A stretch of 64,000 nucleotides of DNA from Stratiolaelaps scimitus (GCA_019614645.1 JABWDB010000031.1:2232001-2296000); one strand, 5' to 3'; shown: positions 1 through 11,904, numbered from the stretch's first letter. The notes: generated by a model from the sequence alone, not told the origin. A program made the numbers and translations.

Positions 1-428
1 AGCCAACAATGATTCTGCTGAGAACATACTGGATGCTACCAAAAAAAATCGTCATTACCGGCTCGAGTAAACGCTGCATGTTGCCATTACAACATACCTA
101 CCTTCAGGAAACAAACAGATCTTAAATGATTTGTCGCTGCCACGAAGGCGTATCGGCGAAACGACGCATACACAACCATAGGGGCTTGGTCTTTGTTTAA
201 AGTCAACTTTCCGGGCGTAACTCACAGCCAATAGTTTACGCTTTCGGCATTGCTTCATAAATGCGGACCCCTTGGCCATATCCGATGTTCAGTGATTACA
301 CAAATGATTTGAGTCGTTAAATATTAGCTCACATCACCATTACTTTCGTATAGCATGAATATTATTACACAGCCCAATCTCGTAGACTATTTAGGGGAGA
401 GAGTGTCAAATCAATCTTCACCGCACCA
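1..428. other. Sequence 3' of the last visible anion exchanger exon
   Basis: No conserved coding exon is visible here. The next exons of the minus-strand anion exchanger should encode the linker and the first membrane spans (family motif RTGRxFGGL). I do not find them, so they lie to the left of base 1. A minus-strand ORF at 55-279 has no family resemblance and no good splice sites. Confidence 0.5.
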
Positions 429-541
429 TCAACAATCAGCTACGGGCAGATGAGCAGGAATTGCTGCCGAAGGTGTCTGACCCCTTGCGAAAATGTCGGC
501 CCCTTCAGAATCGTCCCTTAGCTTAACCGCGAAACACCAAC

Positions 542-739
542 CGTTAACATAGTTGAGATAAGCGTTCGGGTCCTGTTCGTATCGGCCGCTCGATTTGTCA
601 TCTTTGTAGTTCTGTTTCTTCGAGAGTCGTTTCATGCGTTCCCGCCTCCGACGGATATGTTCGGATTTCTTTCGCAGCTCTTCGACAGGAAGGAGTGCCT
701 TGTTGTCGTAGTCGCCAGGCGGAAGGACAATTGTCTCGC
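542..739 (-). CDS. Ae2: Anion exchanger exon: VLPPGD motif and basic linker
   Basis: The exon starts after an AG at 740-741 in the phase left by the previous exon (G|GC). It encodes GETIVLPPGDYDNKALLP, which aligns with the end of the SLC4 cytoplasmic domain (family FLxxSVVLPP). A strongly basic stretch with RRRRERMKR follows, typical of the variable linker before the membrane domain. The acceptor has a weak pyrimidine tract. The donor is uncertain: AACG|gttggt at 541-540 is used here, but the frame stays open to 429, so the exon may be longer. The remaining protein is off the left edge. Confidence 0.85.
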
Positions 740-875
740 CTATTTCGTTGCGTGGAGCGAATCCAAACATGATGTTATTAATAAATGTTATGTTAAGGTT
801 GAAAGCGAAGCACTATTATTATTATCTGATGTTGATTTTTATTTATTTGTTATTGTCAACCATGTGGCCACTCAC

Positions 876-945
876 CCAGGAACTGATTGAAGGCCTTCAG
901 AAGGTCAGCTCGTCCTTCAGCGGCGTATGCAGCCTCGTGAAAGCT
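876..945 (-). CDS. Ae2: Anion exchanger exon: FHEAAYAAEGRADLL
   Basis: A 70-base exon with a strong acceptor (ttttactttccag) and a consensus donor (CCTGG|gtgagt). It reads SFHEAAYAAEGRADLLKAF then NQFLG. This is the signature FHEAAYxAxxRxDLLxAxxxFL of the AE cytoplasmic domain core. Entry is phase 0 and exit leaves one base, matching both neighbours. Confidence 0.96.
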
Positions 946-1365
946 CTGGAAAGTAAAAGGAAAACATTAATGAAACTAATAAAAATGAAATAGGTATATA
1001 TAAATGAAAACAAAAATCATTAACTCTGCATGCCTGTGCCCGTACGAATGATTAGAATTGATCCTAATGAGCGTGAACCCCCGTGTCAAATTGCCGGATT
1101 TATTTCTGCTACTCTGCTAGATAAACTATAACAGTCAGTGAAAAATAATTCATATTTAGAAATATTTTATTGACGAATAGCGTTGATTCATGTCAGCAGA
1201 ACGAACGCAGAACGACCGCTGCGCCACCTTGGGTGATCTTTCAATACGTTTAGTGTAGGTAACGATATTGGCTACGTATTGTTTGCTTCAGAAATCATCT
1301 AAATTGTAGAAAAAAGCTCGAATCAAAAATCTGTCTTCGGAAGACCTAATATTAACTGGACGCAC

Positions 1366-1453
1366 CTTGTTGGACATGAGTGTGGATATGCATCTTCCGA
1401 TCTCGTGATAATCAATATCGCCCTCCTCAGGTCCCAGACACACGAATAAAAAT
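1366..1453 (-). CDS. Ae2: Anion exchanger exon: DYHEIGRCISTLMSNK
   Basis: An 88-base exon between gttttttgcag and AACAAG|gtgcgt. It reads FLFVCLGPEEG followed by DIDYHEIGRCISTLMSNK. This is one of the best conserved blocks of AE2/AE3, which have DYHEIGRSISTLMSDK there. One entering base completes the Arg codon of EVPLPVR, and exit is phase 0. Confidence 0.96.
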
Positions 1454-1708
1454 CTGCAAAAAACAAGACGCGGTTAACAATGATCAAATCTTAGCCCAAA
1501 AAAAAAACACTCGTTAGCAGGATCTGGTCAAAAATCGATGTCTCCCTGTTCAATCGCAAAGAGTTTTCCATGTCTCCATGCGGGAAATACATTAATATAC
1601 ACATGACCAATATCAAAATTGTCAAAAATCGAGTGAATTTCGGTTTGTGGCCGAGATTGTACAGAAATGGTCAATAAAACACAAATAAATGCAGCCGACG
1701 CCGGGTAC

Positions 1709-1832
1709 CTGACAGGGAGTGGCACCTCGATCACGTTGGGCAGTACTTGCGAATCAGCTAATCTGACAAAAGCAACCGTTGTCTTCTCGAGCGAACGTAG
1801 GCCGGCTACCATTACGCTGATGCCCTCAGAAT
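1709..1832 (-). CDS. Ae2: Anion exchanger exon: SEGISVMVAG..FVRLADS..EVPLPVR
   Basis: A 124-base exon with acceptor ccccttacag and donor GTCAG|gtaccc. It encodes SEGISVMVAGLRSLEK, then TTVAFVRLADSQVLPNVIE and VPLPVR. The family reads (P)xxAEAxxVLVG..FLxxxxxAFVRLxxxVxLxxVxEVPxPVRF. The first codon is split: G from the previous exon plus AT gives Asp, as in many family members (PEDSE). This is part of the folded cytoplasmic dimer domain. Confidence 0.96.
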
Positions 1833-4082
1833 CTGTAAGGGGCAATTAAGTTGAACCGAAGCAGTTTCCGACCGAATTAATCATTTGAACGTGTTTGGCA
1901 TTTTTTTTTCTCACTGCGAGCATCATGCACATAAAAACCGTGAAAGTGCATTTAATTGCTATTCAGGCAGCTTGCTTGAACCGCTTTGATGAACTGAATA
2001 GCAATTATACACGTGGAATTCAAAAGGTTCATGGACAAATGAATGTACTAAAGTTAATGAATAACTAATAATTAAAAACTAGCATCCACTATAGATGACG
2101 TTCGAAAACAACACCTATTGGATGAATACGATCTTCGAAATAGCCAGCCGGTTTTCTAGGTGAAATATAGTACATAAATTCTCTCGCACAGCAGAGATTG
2201 ACATATATAGAATATTGCCCGACAAGTTTTCGACTTCCTTGAAGAAGAACAACAACACGCGTAGTTTTATTCGATGTAGCTTTCCACGCTGAATTTGAAA
2301 ATTCGGGTTGTTTCATACTTTCAGGGAAATTTGTTAGCTTCTATTTTTCGACGATTTCGTTCACCATGGGTGAGATCATCATCATTGAGACGGAACTCTT
2401 ATTGCAGATCGGTAGCCCCGGGTGGCTACTCGGTAAGTGGTACCCGAACTATGATTGGAGCTTTTGCACTCCCGGAGGAAAATGCGAATCCATAATTATA
2501 ACACATAGCGCAAATTGTTCCTTGTTAATTTTATTTGGGCATTTGTATGGCAGGATAATTATTATCCAGTAGAGAATCCCTGATTTTGAGAGCGTCTCTA
2601 TCACGTTTAATGCATATGAACCGAGGAAGTCCACAAGCAAACTCAAATTTAGTTCATGTATTCTTCATTTGGTTCTTTATTCGATTTCAAAGATACCTCG
2701 CGGGAAAAACAGGCCTCCATGTGGATCAGAATTAAAGATATAATCTTTGGCTATTTTGCTTGCTTTAAGTACGTTTCATTTCTAAGGATTCGTAGACAAG
2801 CTAGAATGTCTTTTTCCGAACAGTAGACATCACATTATTCAGAATTTGCCCTCTCTTCCAACTATAAGAAGACAACCAAAATGTAACACCCGTTCAAATG
2901 CCGCTGTATCAAACATCGACACCGTGCAGGCAAAATAGCTCTGTGTGATGATCCAAACCAAGTGTCCAGCTGTTTGAAGATCTGAGATATACTGTGTAAA
3001 ATTGAAGTGAAACAATTAAATAGAATAGGAAAAAATTTAATTTGTCTATAACAATAATAACAACCCAACCCGAGCATCCCATTATCACAATGGCCGTATC
3101 AGCCAAGTGCGAAAACGGCATCGGACACACTCACATTGGTTTTTGTTTGAAAAATTATGTCGGACAGTGAAGTTCGTTCAAGAGAAATTCATCCATCCGT
3201 CCATCAATGCATTCGTGGTCAATAATTAAGCCTTCTCCTCCCCCCCGCAGTTGCTTTCGACACTGCAAGATGACGAACGGACTGGGTGCACATTTTCTAA
3301 ATCCATAGATCGGTACTTGTTTCTATAACATCTACTTAATGTGGAATCAATCACTGGTCATTTATTATGAACATAATAATAATAATAATAATAATTTAGC
3401 CTTTGCCTTCTACCGGTTAGTTTGTAAAAATCCGCTCAAATAACTATCCCAAGCAAACACATGTAATTTGATATTGTATAAGAAATAATTATCCAGTGTA
3501 ACTTGCCCATCAACTTGTCACTGAACCAATAACATAACGAAGTGGTGAATCAGGCCAACTATCATCCCCGTGTCATGTCGTGATGATTATAACATATTGA
3601 CTGATGTCTCTGATATGAATGAATAGAAATTAATATAAATTGTTCAAGTTTGCTGAAAGGGTGCTGCCCGAGCAAAACCAATTAAGATGTCTGCGGCGAG
3701 ATACGGAGAGATTTTTCGACGACAGCATGTCCCTCGATTGCTAGAGGGTCAGCCGAGAAGGAGAACAGCTCCAGTCAACAGTGGTAACAACATTGACACA
3801 GAACAGCCGATAGCAATATACTGCACTGCACAAAACAGCGGCGCTATCTATTCGGTGCTAGAACACTATCAAAGAGATGAATTAAAACGATTCGTAGGAG
3901 TTGCTAAGGAAACCCGGTAATTATTATTATACTATAATTACTATATTACTATTATTATACTATAACTACTATAAAGTTGAAGTTCCCTCTCGTTTTGTTG
4001 GACATTAAGGACGAGTCGTCTCTCTATCAGCTGGCGATAGAATTAACGATACATGGCCCTACCATGCAGAGAGGGCTTTTAC
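1833..4082 (-). other. Intron of the anion exchanger
   Basis: No exon of the host gene is expected, since the flanking exons join in phase. It holds a short ATA run near 3376-3398 and a 77-codon plus-strand ORF at 3687-3920, listed separately. I see nothing else I can name. Confidence 0.7.
3687..3920 (+). CDS. Unrecognised 77-codon ORF, opposite strand inside an intron
   Basis: An ATG-initiated frame (MSAARYGEIFRRQHVPRLLE at the start) runs 77 codons to a TAA, on the strand opposite to the anion exchanger. Composition is mixed rather than repetitive, with many Arg residues and no signal peptide or membrane segment. The 3' end sits at CCCG|gtaatt, so it could instead be an exon cut at that donor. 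A tract of ATT/ATA repeats follows. I do not recognise the product, and a chance ORF of this size is quite possible. Confidence 0.2.
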   Translation: MSAARYGEIFRRQHVPRLLEGQPRRRTAPVNSGNNIDTEQPIAIYCTAQNSGAIYSVLEHYQRDELKRFVGVAKETR

Positions 4083-4131
4083 CTTCCGGGATCCGCTTTA
4101 ATATTGCTTGCTGGTGGTGTCCGTCCATTTC
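4083..4131 (-). CDS. Ae2: Anion exchanger exon: EMDGHHQQAILKRIPE
   Basis: A 49-base exon with acceptor cgtcccgttgcag and donor CGGAAG|gtaaaa. It encodes EMDGHHQQAILKRIPE and supplies the G of the split Asp codon. In AE2 this position is LLEKIPENAEA, a short helix leading into the SEG/AEA block. Phase 0 in, one base out, consistent with both neighbours. Confidence 0.93.
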
Positions 4132-4534
4132 CTGCAACGGGACGAAACACGCGTCATAACACTTGAGCTTGAGGTTAGATCAGCAGCGATGTTTAATACA
4201 GCTAGTTGGAGCAACAATTGCTCTCTAAAGCTAAATCGATGATGAACTCCTCCCGAGAAATAATTCCTAACTACTGTATGTTTGAATAAATATTACTCCT
4301 TTAATCTGCCAGAGTAGAATGAATTAGTGGTATCTTTCCAGGAATCGATTTGAGGGTCCCGTATCAAACCGGATCCCGTATTGTTGTCGTTGTTGTTTCA
4401 GTGGACAACACAATGAGTGACTGGTCTGGATCGAGGAATAGGGCCAGGGAGATTGTAACAGAAGGAAAATGCCCCTTATGGTTGTTTGTTGCTGCTGGTT
4501 TGGCCCTTTGCATATTGAGTACCGTCTCGTTTAC

Positions 4535-4687
4535 CTGTGAGCTCACGGAGTGTGAAGAGTTATTTCGCGTGAAGGCAGGTCGACCACTGCTCACTGACTT
4601 TTGGTTATTTTCCTTATTTTCCTTGTTGGCTTTCTCCATTAATTCCTTGTCCTTGGCCGTCAGATCAACACTGTCTTCGACGGTCGG
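4535..4687 (-). CDS. Ae2: Anion exchanger exon: polar Asn/Lys/Ser-rich linker
   Basis: A 153-base exon in phase 0 on both sides, with acceptor ttttttcttacag and donor TCACAG|gtaaac. It encodes a hydrophilic segment (starts PTVEDSVDLTAKDKELMEK; ends SSHSVSSQ). The region is not conserved in sequence, but AE proteins have a charged variable loop of similar character just before the KIP(E) motif. The symmetric phase means it could be skipped without breaking the frame, so alternative splicing is possible. Confidence 0.82.
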
Positions 4688-6231
4688 CTGTAAGAAAAAA
4701 TTCAGGAAAGAAATGGACGTGTCTTTATATAAACCTATCTGATTTCGTCTCGGCCAGGGTCCCCGTGCTAGGCTCAGATCATCGGTGAACTTTCCCGTAG
4801 AAGATTATAGACTTTCGTTGAACCCTCATTGAGACGAAACAAGCGCTGACCCTCTGGAGTAGTTAACACCTTATGTATGATTAAAAAAAACCGCTTGTAA
4901 CGTGCCATACAATAGTATATGTGGCATAGCTATAATTATCAATTGAAAACGTTGAATGACAACCATAAACATGCTAAAATACATGTCAAAGTTCATGGAC
5001 TCATATCTTTATGAACTCATAGTCATAAATTCGTGTTTATTGTTTCTCATGAAGCGTTGCCGTTGGCTAGTAGAACGTTCTTCATGGCAATCAGCTGAGT
5101 GTCAAAATCAAATTTAGATATATTGACACCGGCGACGTGAATTGCTATCTTCAATCGGATCTTCTCAAATCTTCTCTGGTCGACTCGTAACGCCGGCATT
5201 TAATGCTCTTCTAAGGGTTATCAAATAATTACCTTCTATTAGACTTTTTTGGTTGGCTCCCTTTGCTATTTTTGTCGAGCTGAAGCTAAGCTATGAAAGT
5301 CATTTCTGTTTGGCTAATCTTAAAAGCGTTCTTAAACTCACAACCTTCAGGTATACCAAGCGAGGTCCCCATCGTTCAACCATATCCCCGTCAATAGTCG
5401 TTGCACCAGACGGCCTCGATTGGACAGTATCGTTCCGGTCGCATGTTTGAATCTGTAGACATAAGTACGATGACAGCCCTAGCTGTAGTGTTGTTCTTGT
5501 TGTTGTTGTTGTTCTTGCTGTGATTATTTTGATGTTTAATTGTTCGGGTAAATGTTTGGTCAGGCCTAGTTCACTCGGCCAAAGTCTCGCTCGGCGTCGG
5601 CTGGACATCGGCCTCCCGCCTTACGGCGGCTGCGGCGAAAGTAGACGCTTGTGTGATCATAACGCCGCAGTTCGCAACGGCCAAATATTTGTCTCAAGGC
5701 CTCAACGAGCGTTATATCACGCTGGCTGTCGTCAGGATTTAAGCTAATGGTAATCGTGTGCCTGCGTGTGTGCGTGTATGCTTTTCGAATGGGCATGCGT
5801 CACCCGGACTGCCAACTTGAATGTCACTTCTCGTGTAATTTGCGTAATGCCGAATATATGCTGATTATTTGTCTTGGCCAAAACGGGCTGCTGAGCCTGT
5901 TACATAATTGCGGATGCTTCATTAAATTCCATATTATTCTCTCTCTCTCTCGCTCTATATGTATAATTTATTGAAGGATTCGAGCTTAAGCGACTCATAA
6001 CGAAGTGAAACTACATTTATACGAAAACAAAAATTATATAACAAATACAACAATTGGCTAAACAGTAATTAACTTTGAACAGCTTTCGAATCCTAGAAAT
6101 TTTTGAAGGACCTTCCTCAAATATTCCTCCCCCAATGTTAATTAACAGTATCTTCTCTTCGCTCTCACCAAAAATAACGACACTCGTATAAAGATAATGA
6201 GCTGTTCCAAGGAGTGTTTCATCAGACTTAC
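4688..6231 (-). other. Intron of the anion exchanger
   Basis: Simple intronic sequence. It includes a TTG/TTC-rich stretch near 5490-5520 and a short CT run near 5940-5953. No supported gene is seen on either strand. Confidence 0.6.
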
Positions 6232-6526
6232 AATGTTGATTCGGAGTTCCTGTGGTACGTCCGTTGGGGAAGTACCGGCTGAGATTTCATTGTGAGAGAG
6301 CGAACTTGTGATACTGCCTGAATTTTGATTATTGCTGCCCCCATTGTGAATAGGCACAGCCGGAGGCATTGGCATTGCAGGCATTGAGAGGTTCCTTTGT
6401 GGGTCTCCATTTCCGCCGCCGACTGCCGGTGCCGTGCTGAGTGCACCAACCGATCGAAGCGCGTCGACTGACAACGGAGTCGAACCATGGAGCGACGTGG
6501 TTGAAGTATTCTGACGGAAATATCCA
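6232..6526 (-). CDS. Ae2: Anion exchanger exon: variable Ser/Pro/Asn-rich loop
   Basis: A 295-base exon with acceptor cgttcattgcag and consensus donor AACATT|gtaagt. One entering base completes AG|T (Ser); exit is phase 0. The reading starts GYFRQNTSTTSLHGSTPLS, which resembles the AE2 segment after the HSHP motif (FxRNxSxxSLxS). It continues into low-complexity Gly/Pro/Met/Asn sequence (for example NLSMPAMPMPPAVP). It is a long surface loop of the cytoplasmic domain and a possible regulatory region. Confidence 0.88.
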
Positions 6527-8159
6527 CTGCAATGAACGTACGATGCTTATTGCTCCCCACGTCTCTTTGAATACTATCGCCTTACACAGCTAACTAATCC
6601 CTGCTACAGACGAGAGAAACTTATGACTTTACTGTTTGTCAATAAGTTGATGGCGTTGCCATTTCTAGTCGAGTAGTTTCCACGGTCAACATTGGCTACA
6701 TAACCATTGGAAAGTTCGCCGATTCGTCAATTATCGTCATCAATTGTGGAAATAAGAAAGCCAGAAATATTGGTGGCAGCTTCCTCTTGGTCTCTGATTA
6801 TGGCACGATTATTGCATATTGGCAGCTAGTTACCCCGTATCTAACGCCGAGCCTCGCTATTTCAGATGAGGCATTGACAAACACAGCTGTCTCAAAACAT
6901 AACGCCATGTGGAATACAGATGATGATTCGGTCTCACCTCTGCCACCGTCGTGAGGGGACTTCCGGGGGGTTTTTTTTCTATCCTCTGTAAAAAGCATCT
7001 ACAAAATCATCTGTATTTGGGATACCACCTTACAGCTAAATCCGTTTGCTAGCGAGTGGTGCTCCTTATAGGCGCTGTCCCCTCGAAGCGGCCGACTGGA
7101 TTTTTTTCAGAGTCTTATACACCCACCCAAACTGATTCTACCCTTCAACCGATGTGAGAATAGGCCCGAGACTAACGCTTGAGTGTGCGGCCGCCTTTTG
7201 AACCTCTTGCATCATCTTGTCCACTCAAATGCTTCAAAAGGCCGACAACCGCATAGGGCAACGGTGCCGTAGCTATCTCGTCCTCCCACACCGGATATCT
7301 CCTCTAGAACAATCGATGTGGGTCGTCATCCACGAGCACGGGAGATTTAATCCGCTGCATTGCCTCTCTCTCCGTATCACAGCTTAGAATGCGTTACTAT
7401 TTAGCAATTTAGCACTGTGAATGAACGTGTAGAGCTATACGTGACGTTTAGATAAGGTCCATAAACTAGTGCCTATGTTCCAAGGAGGCTAACCTTGGCC
7501 ATATTTATGCGATCGCATATAATTTCCCGAAGTGAGTAGTGCCCTATTACAGACTTCCGTGACCGCATCTTCGTTCGGTCAGATTCACCTCGACACTATA
7601 TTGGATGACTAGACAAGATTCAGAGATCAGAGAGTGGTCGTCAAAGATCATCAGGGCGTTCTGGCAAATCGACAAAACAGTTATCATTTCGAGAACATTA
7701 GCGACTTTGTTAAATACAAGCAACGTTGTGTGTCAACATAATTAACATGCTATGGTGTTTCTAATTTTAGCACTTTATTTCATTAAACAGCTCTAACCTA
7801 GCTTTGATTGATTTGATTAGATAAAGTTATCTGAGAAGTGTTGGGAGCTCACTCCACCGTTTTCATATCGTAGATTTGCTCAAAGTATTCGATATCGGCC
7901 ATGAGGCCTCAGTCTTCCGAATAGCTCTCGACGTTTCAATGAATTCACTTGTAGTTTCTATTGATGCAGATTCTCGATCAAATAACAATCGGCTCATGAA
8001 TGTATCGGGTCTAAGCACAATTCTAAGCACAAAAAAATCAGGTAAATTTTAAGCACACAATATTAAACAAAAAGTCCAAAGATCTATGGGCAAAAATCTA
8101 TGATGTAATCTGAAGGCGCGACAGTAATAATAAGTAGTAATAATACGTAATCTGTAACA

Positions 8160-8470
8160 GTAGTAATAATAAGTAATCTGTAATCTAATGGCCATACAGT
8201 GGATGCACTAGAAAGTCCCACCAAGAATGCAATAATTCTTGGCCAGGTCATCAGTGATGAAACGTGTGATTTAATGTTGTCCTGGTGGAAGACAATGTTT
8301 TGTCTATTCGCCAGTACGGGCTGCTTCCCGATCGATTGCTCGCTTTTATTCGGCCAATTGTGAGCAGCCGTAGTCGTAGTGGTAGAACTCGGTCGAATCA
8401 ATCGATTTGGTCGACTGGCACCACTAGTCGACTGGCCGATCGGCGTGAGGAGTATCTCGGAGATAAAAAT
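8160..8470 (-). pseudogene. Decayed mariner transposase fragment
   Basis: Minus-strand reading gives KQPVLANRQNIVFHQDN, matching the mariner block RPELxNRxxxVFHQDNARPH that carries the second catalytic Asp. Upstream, in another frame, YGCSQLAE then a stop and KRAI match the YCxQLxxLKxAI block. Downstream, after a frameshift, WDFLVHPLYGH matches the WDVLxHPPYSP block, and a stop follows. The alternating frames and stops show that it is dead. Neither terminal inverted repeat is recognisable. Confidence 0.78.
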
Positions 8471-9138
8471 CACCCCAACGAAATTTCACAAACCACTTTC
8501 GACACAAAGATACGTTCGCTTACGCCTCTCTCTCTCTCTCTCCCCCCTTCTCCTTACACGTAGTCACACATCTGTTTGTGACTTTACGATGCGTTTTTGC
8601 CTTCTGGGAATAAAAAAAATAGAGTGAAATGCATCGATAGAAGACGTTTCCTTTCCTCGATGTTGAAAATACAATTTAACCCCTACGAATATGAGATGTG
8701 AAAGTGCCAGCACAAATGTCAGCTTCTCTTGAAATAAGACACTTGCTCTGCTTGCTACACTACATGCATCAACCCAGCATCACACGGTACTCACTGATAC
8801 ACCGATTTTGAGAATAATTGATACAGAACAGACTAAATTCTGAACGCGTTAGCCATTAGGTAACAGAAACTGAGACGAAAGACGTCGGCTCCGTCATTCT
8901 CATAGTGGTATGCCCTTGGTCAGCACGCTCCACTTAACGCGTCAATTATGTTATAGCATAGACATTCAGTGCTGCTGCTTCTTCGTAAAAGAACACTTCA
9001 GTGAAAGCAGCGCTGTTATGTGTATGTACAGCGCCGTCAGGCCGTTAAAAATGGAATCCCAGAATATATTTGACCCCTAGAATATCAAAGCAACCAGGCG
9101 GGTAACCAGGCCTTTGGCGAAAACTGCTGCTAGCTCAC

Positions 9139-9140
<2 letters not shown>

Positions 9141-9173
<33 letters not shown>
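9141..9173. repeat. (AT)n microsatellite
   Basis: About 33 bases of uninterrupted AT dinucleotide. Confidence 0.97.
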
Positions 9174-9179
<6 letters not shown>

Positions 9180-9311
9180 GAGTATTAGCGAGGGATATCT
9201 CGGGTAGATCACCAAAAGAGAAATCTATTTAGTGCAATGACATCACCCCTATTTCTTTAGTAGTGATGTCATCGAAAAGGGATGGATTTCACAACAATTC
9301 TGCACTGCAAC

Positions 9312-9313
<2 letters not shown>

Positions 9314-9344
<31 letters not shown>
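9314..9344. repeat. Poly-T run
   Basis: About 31 T. Read on the minus strand it is a poly-A run, so it could be the tail of an old retroposed copy. No body with target duplications was recognised. Confidence 0.9.
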
Positions 9345-9346
<2 letters not shown>

Positions 9347-9411
9347 TCTGCACTGTAATTAATATGTATCTACAGCTACACATATCAATATGAATCTACA
9401 AATAATACTAC

Positions 9412-9495
9412 CTCCCAAGCAACGAACTCCTTCGAAGAAATTTCAGGGGTCCAGGCGGCTCTTCGCCCACGTGATGGTGACTTTGAAGGAGAGCT
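9412..9495 (-). CDS. Ae2: Anion exchanger exon: ALLQSHHHVGEEPP
   Basis: An 84-base exon with acceptor ctggcctgcag and donor TTGGGAG|gtagta. It completes the split Arg codon AG|A and reads ALLQSHHHVGEEPPGPLKFL then RRSSLLG. AE2 has RALLLKHSHPSDEKDF at this place. The exon has the entry and exit phases (2/2) needed to link its neighbours. Confidence 0.93.
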
Positions 9496-9700
9496 CTGCA
9501 GGCCAGCGATGCGATCCAAAGACGGAGAGGACATCAAAGAGTCAGTTAATTAAATGAGTGTATTACTTATTATCTCGACATAATTAGTTCGAAAGTTATG
9601 TCGTATACCAATATTGAGCTGAATCGTCAGAGAAGGTCAGATCGGTGTAATTGTGTATGCGATATTTTATGATTGTATGAAAAACTAGTGGCCGTCTAAC

Positions 9701-9815
9701 CTGAAGACGACGGCTCGGTTGTCCGAACCAATCTGTCCAGCCTCGACCATAGCATCCACGATTCGGTTGCATATTCCCGGAAGATCTTTCTCTTCAAGGT
9801 CCAGTATAACCACCG
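9701..9815 (-). CDS. Ae2: Anion exchanger exon: VVILDLEEKDLPG
   Basis: A 115-base exon with acceptor caatattttgcag and donor CTTCAG|gttaga. It reads VVILDLEEKDLPGICNRIVD, then AMVEAGQIGSDNRAVVF. This aligns with the AE block GAVLLDLDQQTLPGVAHQVVEQMVxxxxIxxxDRANVLRALL. It belongs to the cytoplasmic fold that forms the dimerisation arm region. Two bases complete Ala after the upstream exon. Confidence 0.96.
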
Positions 9816-11877
9816 CTGCAAAATATTGAGTCAGGTCAATCACAGACAGTTCCTGAAGGGAGCACTGAGGGTCGCGTATTGACATCCATTGGCATGCCAA
9901 CACCGCCCCCCCCCCAAAACAAGACACATTTGTCAATCACAGAACGTGTATCGTTTAGTTACAAGGCAGATTGCCAGTCATAGTGGACCAGTTTCATCAA
10001 ACAGAACAGAACCTGCATCAACGAAAGGCAAACTCACCACCTAAACAGGGTTTAAAATTCGTACTACAATTTGGGGGTCAACCAAAGGGTAAGGAAGTGT
10101 ATGGGAAGAAGAGCGACTATCTACGTAACAGATTCATACTTCAAAGGGCAAATCTTCGTCTATACTATTATCTGATAATGGTTTTATTCAAGGGGCCAAA
10201 GTATAATAGCTTCATTGATGCGTAGTGATAACCACCACGCGTGATTGCTGAGAAGGACCAATTAGCAGTTAGATCGGAAAACTTGATCCTACTACAATAC
10301 TTGTCAAACTATTGCTAGCGTGAATAGCTCGTAAGTGGTAAGGCGATTTTAAGGCTAAATAGTGCCCTCGATATCGTGAATTCCCGTTCGCGGTGTTACC
10401 TAAACATCTCCACTTCATCAAACGGACGCGATAGTGGCTGTGAGTAACATTCGTTGTTTTTTCTTGACAGAGCAGGACGAGGCTGTGATAGTTCTTGATA
10501 GTTGTTATACTGTGCTTCGCAATACCAACTCATACCTCAGCAATTCTGAGCAAAATATTAGAGCTCGACATATGTCAGAACTCCAGTTTGGAGCAGTGTA
10601 ACTAGATGCATAATAATAATAATAATAACCTGAATTCATTACGTCGCTTGCTCATCAACCTGTCTCTCTATCCAGGACTTCAGAATTCGTTTGGCCCTAA
10701 ATAGGCTCATCTATTATAGAATAGCCACAGTCTCGTTGATCTCTGTTGTTATCGGGATTTGATTGTTACCCAACCGCAGATATTTTTCTATATCCATCCG
10801 TTATTCTCTGCTAACTATTTAGCAACTATAATACGACAAACGAGTCTTCTGAGAACGTAGAGTGATTTGACATTACTTTTGGATTCGAGCGTGCACTGAC
10901 TGAATAATAATTTCAAACAAGATATGCCAACAAAAAGGAAACATTGGACAGACACGTGGGTCCAAGATGACGTAATGAATAATTAACCCGAAGCAAAAGT
11001 GCCATTTATCCAGGCTGCATCGCGCACTGATCGCGATATCGTCCCAGCGGGCTTGCTGAACAAACTCAGCCATGCCATAAGCTAGAGAAAAGATCAGCAC
11101 ACGTCGGCGGGGACCAGCTGTCAAATGGAACCGCTTCAGAAGCGAAGCGCATGTGAGCCATTGTGCGCGACGCTCCACGACGCAACATCTGTACTTAGAA
11201 TTATAACCAGTATGTGTTAGCGTCTCTATACTTGTTCCACCCAATGTCGTCTCTAATAGAGATGCGGCGAATGCAATATGTGGGCTGAAGGAAGGTTGGT
11301 ACATTTGAGTAAATTATTTCCTTCGCCGTTCGGCGTTGCTTTGAACGGCAAACATTAATCCCCTTTGCTTATGCGGATTTACAATGACGAATAGCGGGAA
11401 TTGCCTGAGCGTTTTTTTCGGTTCAGAAGCTCCTGTTCATACGCGCTCGAAACAAGATCGAAACGATGAAGAAGGGTCGAGACGGTCTTGTGATGATAAT
11501 TTATAAAAAGATTTGGTTAAATTCATTTCGTCAAATGTACCTGCGTCATCTCACTCCGTGACCATAGCCACTATTCGGACCCTGCGGACCTTAGCAACTG
11601 CATTGATGGACTGCTGACTTGAGCCCTCGCGTATGACACTGAGTTTTTATTGGGGAAAAATAGAACATAAAATGCGATCTATTTTCTGCCTGGTCCCAGT
11701 TGTTCAAACGTTGGCAGCATTCAGTAATCCTTGAAGCGCCAAGCTTCGAATAAAGACAGTACCCCCCCCGCACACAAAAATGTGATGGGAATTAAAATAT
11801 TATATAACAGAAACGACTAAGTATCACGAGTAACGAACATATCGTAACGAATCACTAAATACATCAGTATCTCCTCC

Positions 11878-11904
11878 TTCCATTTGAGATGATCTCAAAT
11901 GGAA
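11878..11904. repeat. Perfect 13-bp inverted repeat with one-base centre
   Basis: Arms ttccatttgagat and atctcaaatggaa are separated by a single g. No flanking element was identified. Confidence 0.9.

Larger units (their letters stand above)
6527..9411 (-). other. Intron of the anion exchanger with a mariner relic
   Basis: Contains the decayed mariner fragment at 8160-8470, a TA microsatellite at 9141-9173 and a long T run at 9314-9344. Around 9236-9286 lies a 10-base inverted repeat (atgacatcac / gtgatgtcat). I see no further exon. Confidence 0.6.

Noticed and set aside
429..945. Sodium-driven bicarbonate transporter (NDAE1/NBC type) as the identity of the gene
   Set aside because: Considered from the LPPGD motif alone. 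The full set of motifs (PHEVFVEL, RWGxPHVASLSF, DLPG, DYHEIGR..STLMS..FHEAAY) fits the AE2/AE3 branch better.
2698..2765. Possible anion exchanger exon ending CGCGAG|gtatct
   Set aside because: No usable acceptor in phase 0, and the proper exon for this position was found at 4083-4131.
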